Source: an uncultured Oscillospiraceae bacterium (lineage in GTDB: Bacteria > Bacillota > Clostridia > Oscillospirales > Oscillospiraceae). From it: 64,000 bases of DNA. The stretch covers positions 39,036 through 103,035 of the forward strand of contig CAKTQR010000002.1 of the NCBI GenBank assembly GCA_934597175.1. The letters run 5' to 3'. The translations under genes were made by a program, and so were the position numbers. Below the pieces are notes generated by a model, which did not search any database, was not told the DNA's origin, and saw only the letters and a program-made list of their open reading frames with translations. Shown here one piece after another: positions 17,652-26,285 of this stretch (position 1 is its first letter; each line of letters starts with the position of its first letter).

Positions 17652-17680
17652 ATATTAGCATACATTTGAATATTTGACAA
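17652..17680 (-). promoter_or_regulatory. Sigma-A-like promoter for the DUF436 gene
   Basis: Minus strand TTGTCA (17675-17680), 17-bp spacer, TAATAT (17652-17657). The -35 overlaps the plus-strand -35 at 17674-17679. Confidence 0.5.
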
Positions 17681-17702
17681 CCAGGCTATATCGTAGTATT
17701 AT
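17674..17702 (+). promoter_or_regulatory. Sigma-A promoter for the DUF3048 lipoprotein
   Basis: TTGACA (17674-17679), 17-bp spacer, TATTAT (17697-17702). Confidence 0.8.
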
Positions 17703-17740
17703 TGTATAGCAAAATTCTACTGATTGCGAGGTGTTTCGAT

Positions 17741-18793
17741 TTGAAACGATTACTCTCACTTCTTCTGGCTGCTTGCTGTGCGCTTTTCCTGTTTACCGGC
17801 TGCAGCAAGACGGAAGACACCGGCAAAGCTCCTAATGTTGACACTGACGGACTTGCCGTAAATGAGGTCGTCACCGGACCTATCAATCCGCTTACCGGTG
17901 AAACCGTCGAGACGGACACAAGCTCCGCTCGTCCTTACTGTGTTATGATAAACAACCACCCCAGCGCCCGCCCCTGCAAGGGTCTTGCCAATGCAAGCAT
18001 TGTTTATGAGGCGCTTGTTGAGGGTGATATTACCCGTATGATGGCCGTGTTCACTGATATTAGCCAGACCGATGTCGGCTATATCCGCAGCGCCCGTCCC
18101 TACTATGTCAGCCTCGTTCAGGCGTATGACGCAATTTATGTACATTGCGGCCACAGCGACCAGGCAAGAGCCGATATCAAGCAGTACGGCGTAAGCGACA
18201 TCGACGCAACCTTCGGCGAAGGCGGCAGCGCATGGGTGCGTGATAAGGACAGAGTCGGCCGTGTAAGCTATGAGCACACCCTCTATGCTAAGGGCGACAA
18301 GATCGCAGAGTACGCTGCCAGCAAGTTCGATACCGAGCACTCGAGCAGCTACGACACCAAGTACGGCCTCATCTTCAGCCCCGAGGCTGCTTCTCAGTGC
18401 GATAAGGAATCCAAGGAATTTACCATCAAGTACCTCAGCAGCACCTCTACCACTCTTAAGTATGTTGCTGCCCGCAACTGCTACAACGCATTCATCAGCG
18501 GCACAGAGTACACTGATGGCAACAGCACTCACATTGACTTTGCTAATGTAATCATACTCAATGTAGATAACAGCGTTGTTGATAAGAAGGGTCACCGTGA
18601 AATGAATCTCGTCGGCTCGGGCACGGGCTACTTCTGCAACGGCGGCAAGTATGTCGAGATCAAGTGGGAGCGTGCAGACCGCAATGATAACTTCCACTAC
18701 ACCCTCACCGACGGCACTCCCCTCGCCCTCGGCGTCGGCAAGACCTTTATTAGTATCGCTCCTCTGGACACCACCGGCGGCGTTACCTGGTAA
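17741..18793 (+). CDS. DUF3048 (YerB-like) lipoprotein
   Basis: 350 residues. A lipoprotein signal peptide (KRLLSLLLAACCALFLFTGC; lipobox FTGC, lipidated Cys about 20) precedes the DUF3048 domain pair (NPLTGE, RPYCVMINNHPSARP, SIVYEALVEGDITRMMAVF, and the C-terminal part with YVEIKWERAD). YerB-family proteins are membrane-anchored on the outer face; their role is unknown. The start is TTG at 17741 with GAGGTG upstream. An earlier TTG at 17702 overlaps the promoter -10 and is excluded. The codons look more C-ending than those of the neighbours, possibly a sign of strong expression. Confidence 0.88.
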   Translation: MKRLLSLLLAACCALFLFTGCSKTEDTGKAPNVDTDGLAVNEVVTGPINPLTGETVETDTSSARPYCVMINNHPSARPCKGLANASIVYEALVEGDITRMMAVFTDISQTDVGYIRSARPYYVSLVQAYDAIYVHCGHSDQARADIKQYGVSDIDATFGEGGSAWVRDKDRVGRVSYEHTLYAKGDKIAEYAASKFDTEHSSSYDTKYGLIFSPEAASQCDKESKEFTIKYLSSTSTTLKYVAARNCYNAFISGTEYTDGNSTHIDFANVIILNVDNSVVDKKGHREMNLVGSGTGYFCNGGKYVEIKWERADRNDNFHYTLTDGTPLALGVGKTFISIAPLDTTGGVTW

Positions 18794-18809
18794 ACCGAAT
18801 AAAATTTGT

Positions 18810-18846
18810 GCTCCGCAGTGCATTGCACTGCGGAGCTTTTTTATAT
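18810..18846. terminator. Terminator after the DUF3048 gene
   Basis: Inverted repeat GCTCCGCAGTGCA / TGCACTGCGGAGC (18810-18822, 18824-18836) followed by TTTTTT on the plus strand. It is convergent with sipL, for which it may also serve weakly. Confidence 0.92.
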
Positions 18847-20333
18847 TATTTAATTCTCGGGATTATAAGCAACCTGCCGCCTATATCGGAATCATCCTCT
18901 AATTCGTTGAGTGCGATTATCATGTCTATGTATGAGCTGTAGCGTTTTGCAATGCTCCACAGGTCGTTTGTCTCGGCCATGCACATGTAGACTGACGGTG
19001 TCGGCATGCCGGTATCGGGCTCGTTGACGGTCACGGAGCTTACGACTTGCAGTGTACGGCTTTTCTTCATCTGCACCTGCGCCGCAACGGCTGCGGTGAC
19101 AGTCAATTCTCTGCCGTTTATGTTTGACCTAAGCGACGATATACATGCCGAGGTGCCGTCTATGACCTCGTTTTCCCCGGCCTCAAGCTCAAAGCTTGCG
19201 CTTCCGTGGAGCTTGACAGACCGTACCTGCTCATCGACAGATGCGCAGACCGCCTCGACCGTCAGCGGAACGGTCACTTCATTGCCCGACACCTTAGGCG
19301 TCCCGACAATTCCGGACATGTACAGTACCTTTTCGATATCAAAATCAGCAGCCTGTGTAAGCTGAGCAGACTCCGTTTGACAAAGCGTTCTCTCGCTTAT
19401 GCAGACCGTTTTTTCCTCCTCGTCAAGGACCGTTTCCGCTCCGCACACATAGGCATCTTCAACGAAATCGATTGTTTTGCTCTCGGTGCAGACTATCTGC
19501 ATCACGGCATGTATCTCAAACGAGACCTTTCCGTCGTTGAGCTCGAAGAAATCGCCGGTAGGCAATATGCTGACTGTGTGATCGGGCACTATATCACGCT
19601 CGGGAAGCTCAAATATTTGAGAAAAGCTCACCGTCGTCTCGCCTGTCTCAAAATTAGATCCGCTGTAAAAAACAGCCTTGATGTCTGCATGACCTTTGAC
19701 TATCAGCTTTGAACCGACGGCCTCGGCGGAATCTGTGCAAAACGATACGGGGGTCGCAATAAGCTGTGCACTGTCGTCGATGCCCTGCACCGAAAAATCG
19801 TTTTCGATTGAGAAGGTTTTCTCGGTGACAAGGTTTATGAGGCGTATATCGGCGCTGCTTTTCTTGAAAAAAGTGTTTTTCGGCGCCTCCGCAGGGACGG
19901 TGTACCAGCTGAAATCACAATTGCAGTAGCACTTTTGGCTTACGCCGACCTGGGCATTTATCATGACCTTTCTCGGATTGAGAATTCTTGTGTCGACCGA
20001 CTTTATGCAAAGCTCCGCAACGGCAACACAGCCGCTGTCGGCTGAATCGACCTCGAACTCACATTCAAACGGAATATCGGTGCTTAATGTGCTCAGACCC
20101 GCTCCCGACTCGGGGACATAAACAGCGGTCATATTCAACTCACCGTGCACCACCACCTTGCCCGACTCAACATCCTTTGAGCGTATCTTATAATCGGCGC
20201 TTGTCATTATTACACGGAGGATGTCCTCTTTTGTGTCAGGCACAACGATATCCGAACTGACATCGCAAAGCTTTTCCCCGCTGCCTATGAGCTTAAAGCT
20301 GCTCAGAAACTTTCGTTCAAGTGAAATATCCAT
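18846..20333 (-). CDS. sipL: SipL-like protein (DUF3794 repeats plus LysM)
   Basis: 495 residues: several DUF3794 (SipL/SPOCS) repeats over about 1-430 and a C-terminal LysM-type segment (VYMCMAETNDLWSIAKRYSS in two parts, about 450-494). In Clostridioides difficile SipL binds SpoIVA through its LysM domain and is needed to encase the spore coat. spoIVA is also in this window, though 14 kb away. The pairing of a sigma-E-like promoter with a spore-coat gene supports the call. A tiny membrane protein gene precedes it and may share its transcript. Confidence 0.88.
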   Translation of the reverse strand: MDISLERKFLSSFKLIGSGEKLCDVSSDIVVPDTKEDILRVIMTSADYKIRSKDVESGKVVVHGELNMTAVYVPESGAGLSTLSTDIPFECEFEVDSADSGCVAVAELCIKSVDTRILNPRKVMINAQVGVSQKCYCNCDFSWYTVPAEAPKNTFFKKSSADIRLINLVTEKTFSIENDFSVQGIDDSAQLIATPVSFCTDSAEAVGSKLIVKGHADIKAVFYSGSNFETGETTVSFSQIFELPERDIVPDHTVSILPTGDFFELNDGKVSFEIHAVMQIVCTESKTIDFVEDAYVCGAETVLDEEEKTVCISERTLCQTESAQLTQAADFDIEKVLYMSGIVGTPKVSGNEVTVPLTVEAVCASVDEQVRSVKLHGSASFELEAGENEVIDGTSACISSLRSNINGRELTVTAAVAAQVQMKKSRTLQVVSSVTVNEPDTGMPTPSVYMCMAETNDLWSIAKRYSSYIDMIIALNELEDDSDIGGRLLIIPRIK

Positions 20334-20363
20334 AAGCGTCTCCCTTGCTATTGTAATTTGTAC

Positions 20364-20392
20364 ATCCTATGTGGTCAAGTTCAGCAATATTC
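20364..20392 (-). promoter_or_regulatory. Sigma-E-like promoter for sipL
   Basis: Minus strand -35 GAATATT (20386-20392, full KMATAWW match), 14-bp spacer, -10 CATAGGAT (20364-20371, 6 of 8). It begins right after the stop codon of the small upstream gene. Confidence 0.7.
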
Positions 20393-20394
20393 AC

Positions 20395-20547
20395 TTATCT
20401 GCATCTGTTGAGCCATATCCCAAAGGCTATCAAACCTGCCGCCAGGGCAAACCACCAGAATTGAGACGGCAAAACGAGAGAAAGTATTATGACTATTCCG
20501 AGCAGTATTGCGATCATGGCGATGATCGAATGTCCACCTTTATGCAA
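20395..20547 (-). CDS. 50-residue membrane protein, probable sporulation gene
   Basis: A short protein of about 50 residues with two hydrophobic segments (about 8-26 and 30-46), separated by PSQFWW, and a basic end (NRCR). I do not recognise a family. The chosen start is TTG at 20547, seven bases after GGGGAGG; an in-frame ATG at 20565 lacks a ribosome site and lies too close to the predicted transcript start. The ribosome site is in the descending arm of the rsgA terminator and a sigma-E-like promoter is nested there. It lies directly upstream of sipL, so a role in coat assembly or forespore membrane is plausible but unproven. Confidence 0.6.
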   Translation of the reverse strand: MHKGGHSIIAMIAILLGIVIILSLVLPSQFWWFALAAGLIAFGIWLNRCR

Positions 20548-20595
20548 AAAACCGCCTCCCCGCATAGCGTTAATAAAATCTATGCGTGAGGCGGT
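20546..20595 (-). terminator. Terminator after rsgA, holding the ribosome site of the small membrane gene
   Basis: Arms 20580-20595 and 20551-20567 pair as ACCGCCTC/GAGGCGGT and GCATAG/CTATGC with a small internal loop. The minus strand continues with T6 (20546-20551). The descending arm contains GGGGAGG. Confidence 0.83.
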
Positions 20596-20605
20596 CAAAT
20601 TATTT
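20577..20605 (-). promoter_or_regulatory. Sigma-E-like promoter nested in the rsgA terminator
   Basis: Minus strand -35 AAATAAT (20599-20605), 14-bp spacer, -10 CATAGATT (20577-20584, 7 of 8). The -35 overlaps the rsgA stop codon and the -10 ends at the hairpin loop, so the RNA starts inside the loop. Confidence 0.7.
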
Positions 20606-21478
20606 TGCTTCCCAAAAGTTGCTTTGGGCGCTAAGCTCATACAGCCGCTTGTACGACTGATATCGGCTTGGTATTATCTGCCCTGCTTGCAGAGCCTCGG
20701 TCACGGCGCAACCGGGCTCTTTAAGGTGGGCGCAGTCATTGAATCTGCAATTGCCTATATATTTTTTGAAATCTCTGAAATCGTGCTGGAGCTCCTGCTT
20801 ATCGATCGTCTGCATCATCTCGATATCAAACGAGGCAAAGCCCGGAGTGTCGGCAATGTAGGTCTCGTTGCCTATGTCATACAGCTGAACATGCCGGGTC
20901 GTGTGCTTGCCACGCCCAAGCTTATTGCTTACGGCGGCAACTTCAATATTGAACTCGGGGACAATTGAGTTTAAAATACTCGACTTTCCGACGCCGGAGT
21001 TGCCGGTAAATGCGCATATCTTCCCGCCGAGCGCCGCCTTAAGCTCGGGGATGCCCTCGCCTGTTGCGGCACTTGTGCGCAATGTCTCAAAGCCGGCTCC
21101 GGTATATATGTCGTACAGCTCGTCGGCAGGGTCAATGTCTGTCTTGTTTATGCAGACGACAAGGTCGCAGTTTGCCTCCTCGGCGATGACCGATACACGG
21201 TCTATCAGAAACGGGTCTGTAACGGGATTTGTGTTGGCGGCAACAAAGACCAAAGCGTCGATGTTTGCAACGGCAGGTCTTATGAAGCTGTTTTTGCGCT
21301 CAAAAACCTTTTCAATAAAGCCCTTTCCATTTTGATCTATCGCAAAGCTGACCTTGTCGCCGACCAAGGGCGATGTGCCGTCAAGCCTGAATTTGCCCCT
21401 TGCCTTACATTCGTAAACCTGCTCATCGCAGCTGACATAGTAAAAACCGCTCAGAGCCTTGATTATCGTTCCCTCCAT
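20600..21478 (-). CDS. rsgA: RsgA, ribosome small-subunit-dependent GTPase
   Basis: 292 residues of a circularly permuted GTPase that checks 30S maturation. The order is OB-fold, then G4 (VVCINKTD), then G1 (GNSGVGKSSIL) and G3 (DTPGFASFD). A C-terminal zinc site (CRFNDCAHLKEPGCAV) follows. It lies 4 bp after prkC, as in many Firmicutes where the PP2C-PrkC-RsgA order is conserved. It is the last gene of the long cdaA-to-rsgA cluster and ends at a strong terminator. Confidence 0.96.
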   Translation of the reverse strand: MEGTIIKALSGFYYVSCDEQVYECKARGKFRLDGTSPLVGDKVSFAIDQNGKGFIEKVFERKNSFIRPAVANIDALVFVAANTNPVTDPFLIDRVSVIAEEANCDLVVCINKTDIDPADELYDIYTGAGFETLRTSAATGEGIPELKAALGGKICAFTGNSGVGKSSILNSIVPEFNIEVAAVSNKLGRGKHTTRHVQLYDIGNETYIADTPGFASFDIEMMQTIDKQELQHDFRDFKKYIGNCRFNDCAHLKEPGCAVTEALQAGQIIPSRYQSYKRLYELSAQSNFWEAK

Positions 21479-21481
21479 GCG

Positions 21482-23191
21482 TTATGCCCCGCTGCCGGTT
21501 TTGCCGGAGGATACCTGAATACTTATCTTGGTGTGTGCAGTCACGCTTTTGCCGGATTCGAGACTCTGCCAGATGACTGTTCCGGCCTCGTACTCGCTGT
21601 CAACGGTCTCGATAGAGCCGACGCTCAGCTTGCTGCTTTCTATCTTATCGATCGCAGCCGATTTTGACAGGCCGACAAGCTTCGGAACAACGGTGAGCTC
21701 CTCCTCCGGCCCTGTGCTGACCGTTATGGTCACGACCGAGCCTGCTTCGGCAGATTCGCCCGCTGCCGGACTTGAATAAATGACATAGCCTTTGGTGATG
21801 CTCGGCGACGGGGCTTCGTTGACTTCATACTTAAAGCCGGCCTTTTTGACAAGCTGAATAGCCTCGTTAAGCTCCTTGTTGACGATATCGGGAACGATCT
21901 TTTCGCCGCTTACCTCATCAGGCACCACATCGCCGGCAACAACGAGCTCGACCTCTATCCTGTCATCCTTATTCTTTAAGGTTTTGCTCTCACCCTCGGC
22001 AGGCGTCTGCTCGATGATTATACCGGAGTCGTGCTCAGGATCGACCTTGAAGGTAACGGTGAACTTGAACTTGCTCTGATAATCTGCATCATTAGTGACA
22101 TCATCGCACACTCTGCCGACGAAATTCGGCACTTCGACCTTATCCGGTGTGGAGAACAGATCCTTTATAAAATAGCCGTTTACGAACACAAGCACAAGAA
22201 TTATGAGTATCAGCACGGCAATTACGCCCGAGCCGAGAGCAAACTTGCTCTTTTTCTTTGCTTTTTTCCTCCGCTTGCCGTTTTCCTCATCTTCAATGTC
22301 GTCGGTCTCTATGCCCTGCGAGGACACATCCTGCTTTACCGAAGCCGATTCGGTAAGCTGCTTTCTGAACTGCTCAAGGTCGGATAGAAGCTCGCTCGCC
22401 GACTGATACCGGTCGTTTATATCGGTCGCCATTGCCTTAAGGCAGATACGCTCGAGTTCCTCGGGGATTCCGGGCACGATGGAGCGTGGAGGCACGGCCT
22501 CGGTGTTCATATGCTTGACTGCGACCTCAACATCGGACTTGCCGACATACGGCAACTTCCCGGTCATCATTTCATACATGACGATGCCGAGCGAATATAT
22601 ATCACTTCTTGCATCGGCCGCAGCGCCCCTCGCCTGCTCGGGTGCGATATAATGCACAGAGCCGACGGTCTCGTTTGTCGATTCCTCGATATCGTTCTGC
22701 AATGCGGCAATGCCGAAGTCAGCGACCTTTATAAGTCCGTCCTTTAGAAGCATTACATTCTGCGGCTTGATATCACGGTGGATGATGCCCTTACTGTGCG
22801 CATGGACAAGCGCCCGTGCGATCTGGATACTGAAATTAAGCACCTCGTCGGCGGGCAGAGCGCCGTGCTCCTTCATGTATTCCTTCAAAGTGATACCGTC
22901 AACGAGCTCCATGACGATATATTCGATATTTTCGTTGTGGCTCACATCGTAAACAGAGACAATGTTCGGGTGCGAAAGCATCGCAACTGCCTGTGACTCA
23001 GTTCTGAAGCGCTTTCTGAAGCACTCATCGGCAGCCGTGTCGTCACGCATTATCTTGACAGCATCATAGCGATTTAGCCTGTGGCACAGTGCCTTATAGA
23101 CATTTGCCATGCCGCCTGTCCCGATGAGCTCGAGTATCTCGTACCGGTCATCGAGTATTTTACCTATATATTTATCAGTACTTTTTTCCAT
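21482..23191 (-). CDS. prkC: PrkC-type Ser/Thr protein kinase with PASTA repeats
   Basis: 569 residues. A cytoplasmic kinase domain (about 10-280; glycine loop GTGGMANVY, HRDIKPQN, DFG, APEQARG), a basic juxtamembrane stretch (KRRKKAKKKSK), one membrane helix at about 322-343 and three outside PASTA repeats (from about 351). PASTA repeats bind muropeptides or lipid II, linking wall state or germination signals to phosphorylation. The start is the ATG at 23191 with AGGTG upstream. The cognate phosphatase gene overlaps upstream reading and rsgA follows. Confidence 0.96.
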   Translation of the reverse strand: MEKSTDKYIGKILDDRYEILELIGTGGMANVYKALCHRLNRYDAVKIMRDDTAADECFRKRFRTESQAVAMLSHPNIVSVYDVSHNENIEYIVMELVDGITLKEYMKEHGALPADEVLNFSIQIARALVHAHSKGIIHRDIKPQNVMLLKDGLIKVADFGIAALQNDIEESTNETVGSVHYIAPEQARGAAADARSDIYSLGIVMYEMMTGKLPYVGKSDVEVAVKHMNTEAVPPRSIVPGIPEELERICLKAMATDINDRYQSASELLSDLEQFRKQLTESASVKQDVSSQGIETDDIEDEENGKRRKKAKKKSKFALGSGVIAVLILIILVLVFVNGYFIKDLFSTPDKVEVPNFVGRVCDDVTNDADYQSKFKFTVTFKVDPEHDSGIIIEQTPAEGESKTLKNKDDRIEVELVVAGDVVPDEVSGEKIVPDIVNKELNEAIQLVKKAGFKYEVNEAPSPSITKGYVIYSSPAAGESAEAGSVVTITVSTGPEEELTVVPKLVGLSKSAAIDKIESSKLSVGSIETVDSEYEAGTVIWQSLESGKSVTAHTKISIQVSSGKTGSGA

Positions 23192-23208
23192 AGCAGCACC
23201 TACAAATA

Positions 23209-23946
23209 TCAAATCTTAACAAGGACAACGGAGACATTGTCCCTTGCGCCTCTGTCCAAAGCGAGGTTGAGCAGGTATTCGCAGACCCTCTCGGGCGAGT
23301 TATAGCGTCTGAACGCTTCAAGCATTTCACTGTCCGAAACAATGTTTGAAAGTCCGTCCGAGCAAAGCAGAATACCGTCACCCATGTGCAGGGGCTGCTC
23401 GTAGTAATCGGCGGTAACGGAGCTGTCAACGCCGAGCGCCTTTGTGATTATGTTCTTTTTAGGATGAGTCTTTGCCTCTTCCTTTGTTATTGCGCCCATG
23501 GCGACAAGCTCTTCGACATATGAGTGATCCCTGGAGATCTGCTTTATCTCATTTTTCGTAAGATAATACGCCCTGCTGTCGCCGACATTGACAAGAAAAG
23601 CCTTGCGCTTGGTAATAATTCCGCCGACAAGGGTCGTGCCCATGCCGTTGTAGTTCGGGTCAAAGCGTGAGTATTCATAGACCACGCCGTTGGCATCGTC
23701 GCAGCTTTCCCGAAGCAGCTTTTCCTGATTGCCGATAAAAAATCTCGGCGCAACGAGAGTTTCAAACACCCTGCTGACGAAAGCCTTGCTCGACAGCTGG
23801 CTTGCAAGATCACCGGCCTTTGCGCCGCCCATACCGTCACAGATGACGGCGACAACGCATTTACGCTTGTCGCAGCGCTCGACGATATAGCTATCCTGAT
23901 TTTCGCTTCTGACTTTACCCTTATCGGTAACACCGAAACTGTTCAT
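23209..23946 (-). CDS. prpC: PP2C-family Ser/Thr phosphatase
   Basis: 245 residues of a metal-dependent PPM phosphatase, expected to reverse PrkC phosphorylation. Metal-site motifs are SENQDSY near the N-terminus, VICDGMGGAKAGD, LCSDGLSNIVSD and the C-terminal GARDNVSVVLV. The start MNSFGVTDKG at 23946 overlaps the rlmN stop (TAATG), with AAGGAG upstream. prkC begins 18 bp after its stop, the classic pairing. Confidence 0.95.
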   Translation of the reverse strand: MNSFGVTDKGKVRSENQDSYIVERCDKRKCVVAVICDGMGGAKAGDLASQLSSKAFVSRVFETLVAPRFFIGNQEKLLRESCDDANGVVYEYSRFDPNYNGMGTTLVGGIITKRKAFLVNVGDSRAYYLTKNEIKQISRDHSYVEELVAMGAITKEEAKTHPKKNIITKALGVDSSVTADYYEQPLHMGDGILLCSDGLSNIVSDSEMLEAFRRYNSPERVCEYLLNLALDRGARDNVSVVLVKI

Positions 23947-24980
23947 TAGCACTCCTTGCCCTTCTGAATTTTTCTGCGCAGCTGGCCGCACGATGCGTCA
24001 ACATCGCCGCCGAGCTTTCTTCTTACCGTAACATTAACGCCGTTTTCCTCAAGTATCTTGATAAACGCCTTCATGTGCCCCGGGGTCGACGGACGAAATT
24101 CACGCTCGTCGACATGGTTCATGGGAATGAGGTTTACATGGGCGCACACGCTTTTGGCGTGCTTTGAAAGCAGCCGTGCGTGATACTCGGTGTCGTTAAC
24201 GCCGTCAATCATTATATATTCAAACGAAATCCTTCGTCCGGTTTTCTCGTAATAACGCTTGCAGCAGGCCATGAGCTCGTCAACACCACGGCCACGGTTA
24301 GCGGGCATTATCCTCGAGCGGGTTTCGTCATCCGGTGCATGGAGCGAAACCGACAATGTGAGCTGCAAATTGAGGTCGGCCAGCTCGTCAAAACGCTCGG
24401 TTATGCCGCAGGTGGACAGCGATATGTGCCGCATGCCGATATTCATGCCGTCGGGGTCGTTGACAAGCTTAAGAAATCTAACGACATTATCAAAATTATC
24501 GAGCGGCTCGCCGATACCCATCAGCACGATGTTTGATATCGGCTTACCCGAGTCTATCTGTGAAAACAGCACCTCGTCGAGTATCTCCGACGGCTCAAGG
24601 CAGCGCACCAAGCCGCCTATCGTCGATGCACAGAAGGCACAGCCCTGCCTGCATCCGACCTGCGACGAGACACAGACGGTGTTGCCGTGCTTATAGCTCA
24701 TGACGACCGTTTCAACGGCGTTGCCGTCGTACAGCTCCCAGAGATATTTTATTGTGCCGTCAAGCTTGGATACCTGCTTTTTTATGACCTTGGGCTTATA
24801 AATGGTGTACTGTTTTTCGAGCTTTTCCCTGAGCGACTTCGGGATATCGCTCATTTCGTCAAACGAGCCGACACCTCGGGTCAGCCACTTGTACACCTGC
24901 TTTGCCCTGTATCTCGGCTCGCCAAGCTCGGCAAAATCGGCTGCTATCTCCTCGGGCAGCATTGACTTTATATCTTTCAT
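23946..24980 (-). CDS. rlmN: RlmN, 23S rRNA/tRNA adenine-C2 methyltransferase
   Basis: 344 residues of a radical-SAM methyltransferase acting on A2503 of 23S rRNA and A37 of some tRNAs. The cluster motif is GCRQGCAFCAST; GMGEPLDN and a C-terminal catalytic cysteine (SCGQLRRK) are present. ATG at 24980 lies within the end of rsmB (ATGA overlap) with AGGAGA upstream. An in-frame codon further up lacks a ribosome site. Confidence 0.96.
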   Translation of the reverse strand: MKDIKSMLPEEIAADFAELGEPRYRAKQVYKWLTRGVGSFDEMSDIPKSLREKLEKQYTIYKPKVIKKQVSKLDGTIKYLWELYDGNAVETVVMSYKHGNTVCVSSQVGCRQGCAFCASTIGGLVRCLEPSEILDEVLFSQIDSGKPISNIVLMGIGEPLDNFDNVVRFLKLVNDPDGMNIGMRHISLSTCGITERFDELADLNLQLTLSVSLHAPDDETRSRIMPANRGRGVDELMACCKRYYEKTGRRISFEYIMIDGVNDTEYHARLLSKHAKSVCAHVNLIPMNHVDEREFRPSTPGHMKAFIKILEENGVNVTVRRKLGGDVDASCGQLRRKIQKGKEC

Positions 24981-26284
24981 TGCTTTCTCCTGAGCTTGCA
25001 TACAAAAAAACCGTCCGTGCCGTCGATATGCGACCAAAAAGTGTACATTCCGTCGGCAGCTTTGCCGTTAGGCAGTGTAAACTGTACAGTTTCAAAATAG
25101 GGATGGTCAGCCAAGAAACGGTTTACGACATCTTCGTTTTCCTCACGAAACACCGTGCAGGTGGAATATATGAGCGTGCCGTTCGGCTTAAGCGACTTTG
25201 ACAGGTTATCGAGTATCGCATACTGGATATCCGGCAGCGAAAGACGCTCTGCTTCCGGCTTAAAGCGGATATCGGGCTTTTTGCGGATAACGCCGTAGCC
25301 CGAGCACGGGACATCGGCAATAATTGCGTCAAACTTATAATCGAGCGGGCTTCTTGCGTCCCGAGCCTGCGTGGTGATAACGCCGATGCCGAGCCGCTGT
25401 GCACCTTGCTTTATAAGCGAAAGCTTCTTTTCGTGCAGGTCGCAGGACAAAATGCTGCCCGTGTTTTTCATATCGATCGCTGCGGCAAAGCTCTTGCCGC
25501 CGGGAGCGGCGCAGGCATCGAGCACTTTCATGCCTGGCTTTAGCTCTGCGATCGATACCGCCAACCTTGCGGCGGGGTCTTGAACATAGAATAATCCGTC
25601 ATCAAAACCCTTGAGCGCAGTCACATTTCCCTTAACTATCAGGCAATTTTCGAGCCACGGGTGCAATTTTGCATCAGCACCGCTTTTGCTAAGCTGCGAA
25701 AGCAGCTCCGAGGCAGTTATTTTGAGCGTATTGACCTGTATGGTCGTCTGCGGCTCACGGTTATTTTCGGCGAAAAAGCTCTCGGCAAAATCATAACCGT
25801 GATGCTCGATCAAGTACTCACACAGCCACAGCGGATGGCTGTATCTTATAAACAGATACTCCGCCGTGCCCTCTCCGTCAACTTTCAGTGCCGCTTCCCT
25901 GCTTGCCGATATCTTGCGCAGTACGGCGTTCACAAATCCGGAAGCCCTCGAGTAGCCAAGCTTTTTGCACTGCTCTACCGCTTCGTTGACTGCGGCGTTC
26001 ACGGGTATCTTGTCCATAAATGCTATCTGATAAACCGCACAGCGCAGTATGTCACGGACCTTGGGCTCAACCTTGGCTTTCGTGTTGCAATGCGTATCGA
26101 TGCAGTGGTCAAGCAGTGTCACATTCTGCATAACGCCAAGGAAAATGTTCGACGCAAGAGCGGCCGATCTTAAGTCAAGTGCATATTTAGTTATCACGGC
26201 ATCGAGCGCCGCCGATGACCACGCACCGCTCCGTCTGCATCGCTCCAGGGCGGTCAAAGCGGCCAGTCTTGCATTATCGGGCAT
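24977..26284 (-). CDS. rsmB: RsmB, 16S rRNA cytosine(967)-C5 methyltransferase
   Basis: 435 residues: an N-terminal NusB-like RNA-binding domain (about 1-140) and a C-terminal SAM methyltransferase. Motifs: DACAAPGGKSFAAA (SAM site), ADVPCSGYGVI (catalytic PC motif) and the second cysteine in YSTCTVFREENE. It sits between fmt and rlmN with gaps of 1 bp or overlap, as in Bacillus (def-fmt-rsmB-rlmN). Confidence 0.96.
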   Translation of the reverse strand: MPDNARLAALTALERCRRSGAWSSAALDAVITKYALDLRSAALASNIFLGVMQNVTLLDHCIDTHCNTKAKVEPKVRDILRCAVYQIAFMDKIPVNAAVNEAVEQCKKLGYSRASGFVNAVLRKISASREAALKVDGEGTAEYLFIRYSHPLWLCEYLIEHHGYDFAESFFAENNREPQTTIQVNTLKITASELLSQLSKSGADAKLHPWLENCLIVKGNVTALKGFDDGLFYVQDPAARLAVSIAELKPGMKVLDACAAPGGKSFAAAIDMKNTGSILSCDLHEKKLSLIKQGAQRLGIGVITTQARDARSPLDYKFDAIIADVPCSGYGVIRKKPDIRFKPEAERLSLPDIQYAILDNLSKSLKPNGTLIYSTCTVFREENEDVVNRFLADHPYFETVQFTLPNGKAADGMYTFWSHIDGTDGFFVCKLRRKQ

Positions 26285-26285
26285 T

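Noticed and set aside
17756..18823. 355-codon open frame on the minus strand
   Set aside because: Antisense to the DUF3048 lipoprotein, which has a signal peptide, promoter and terminator.
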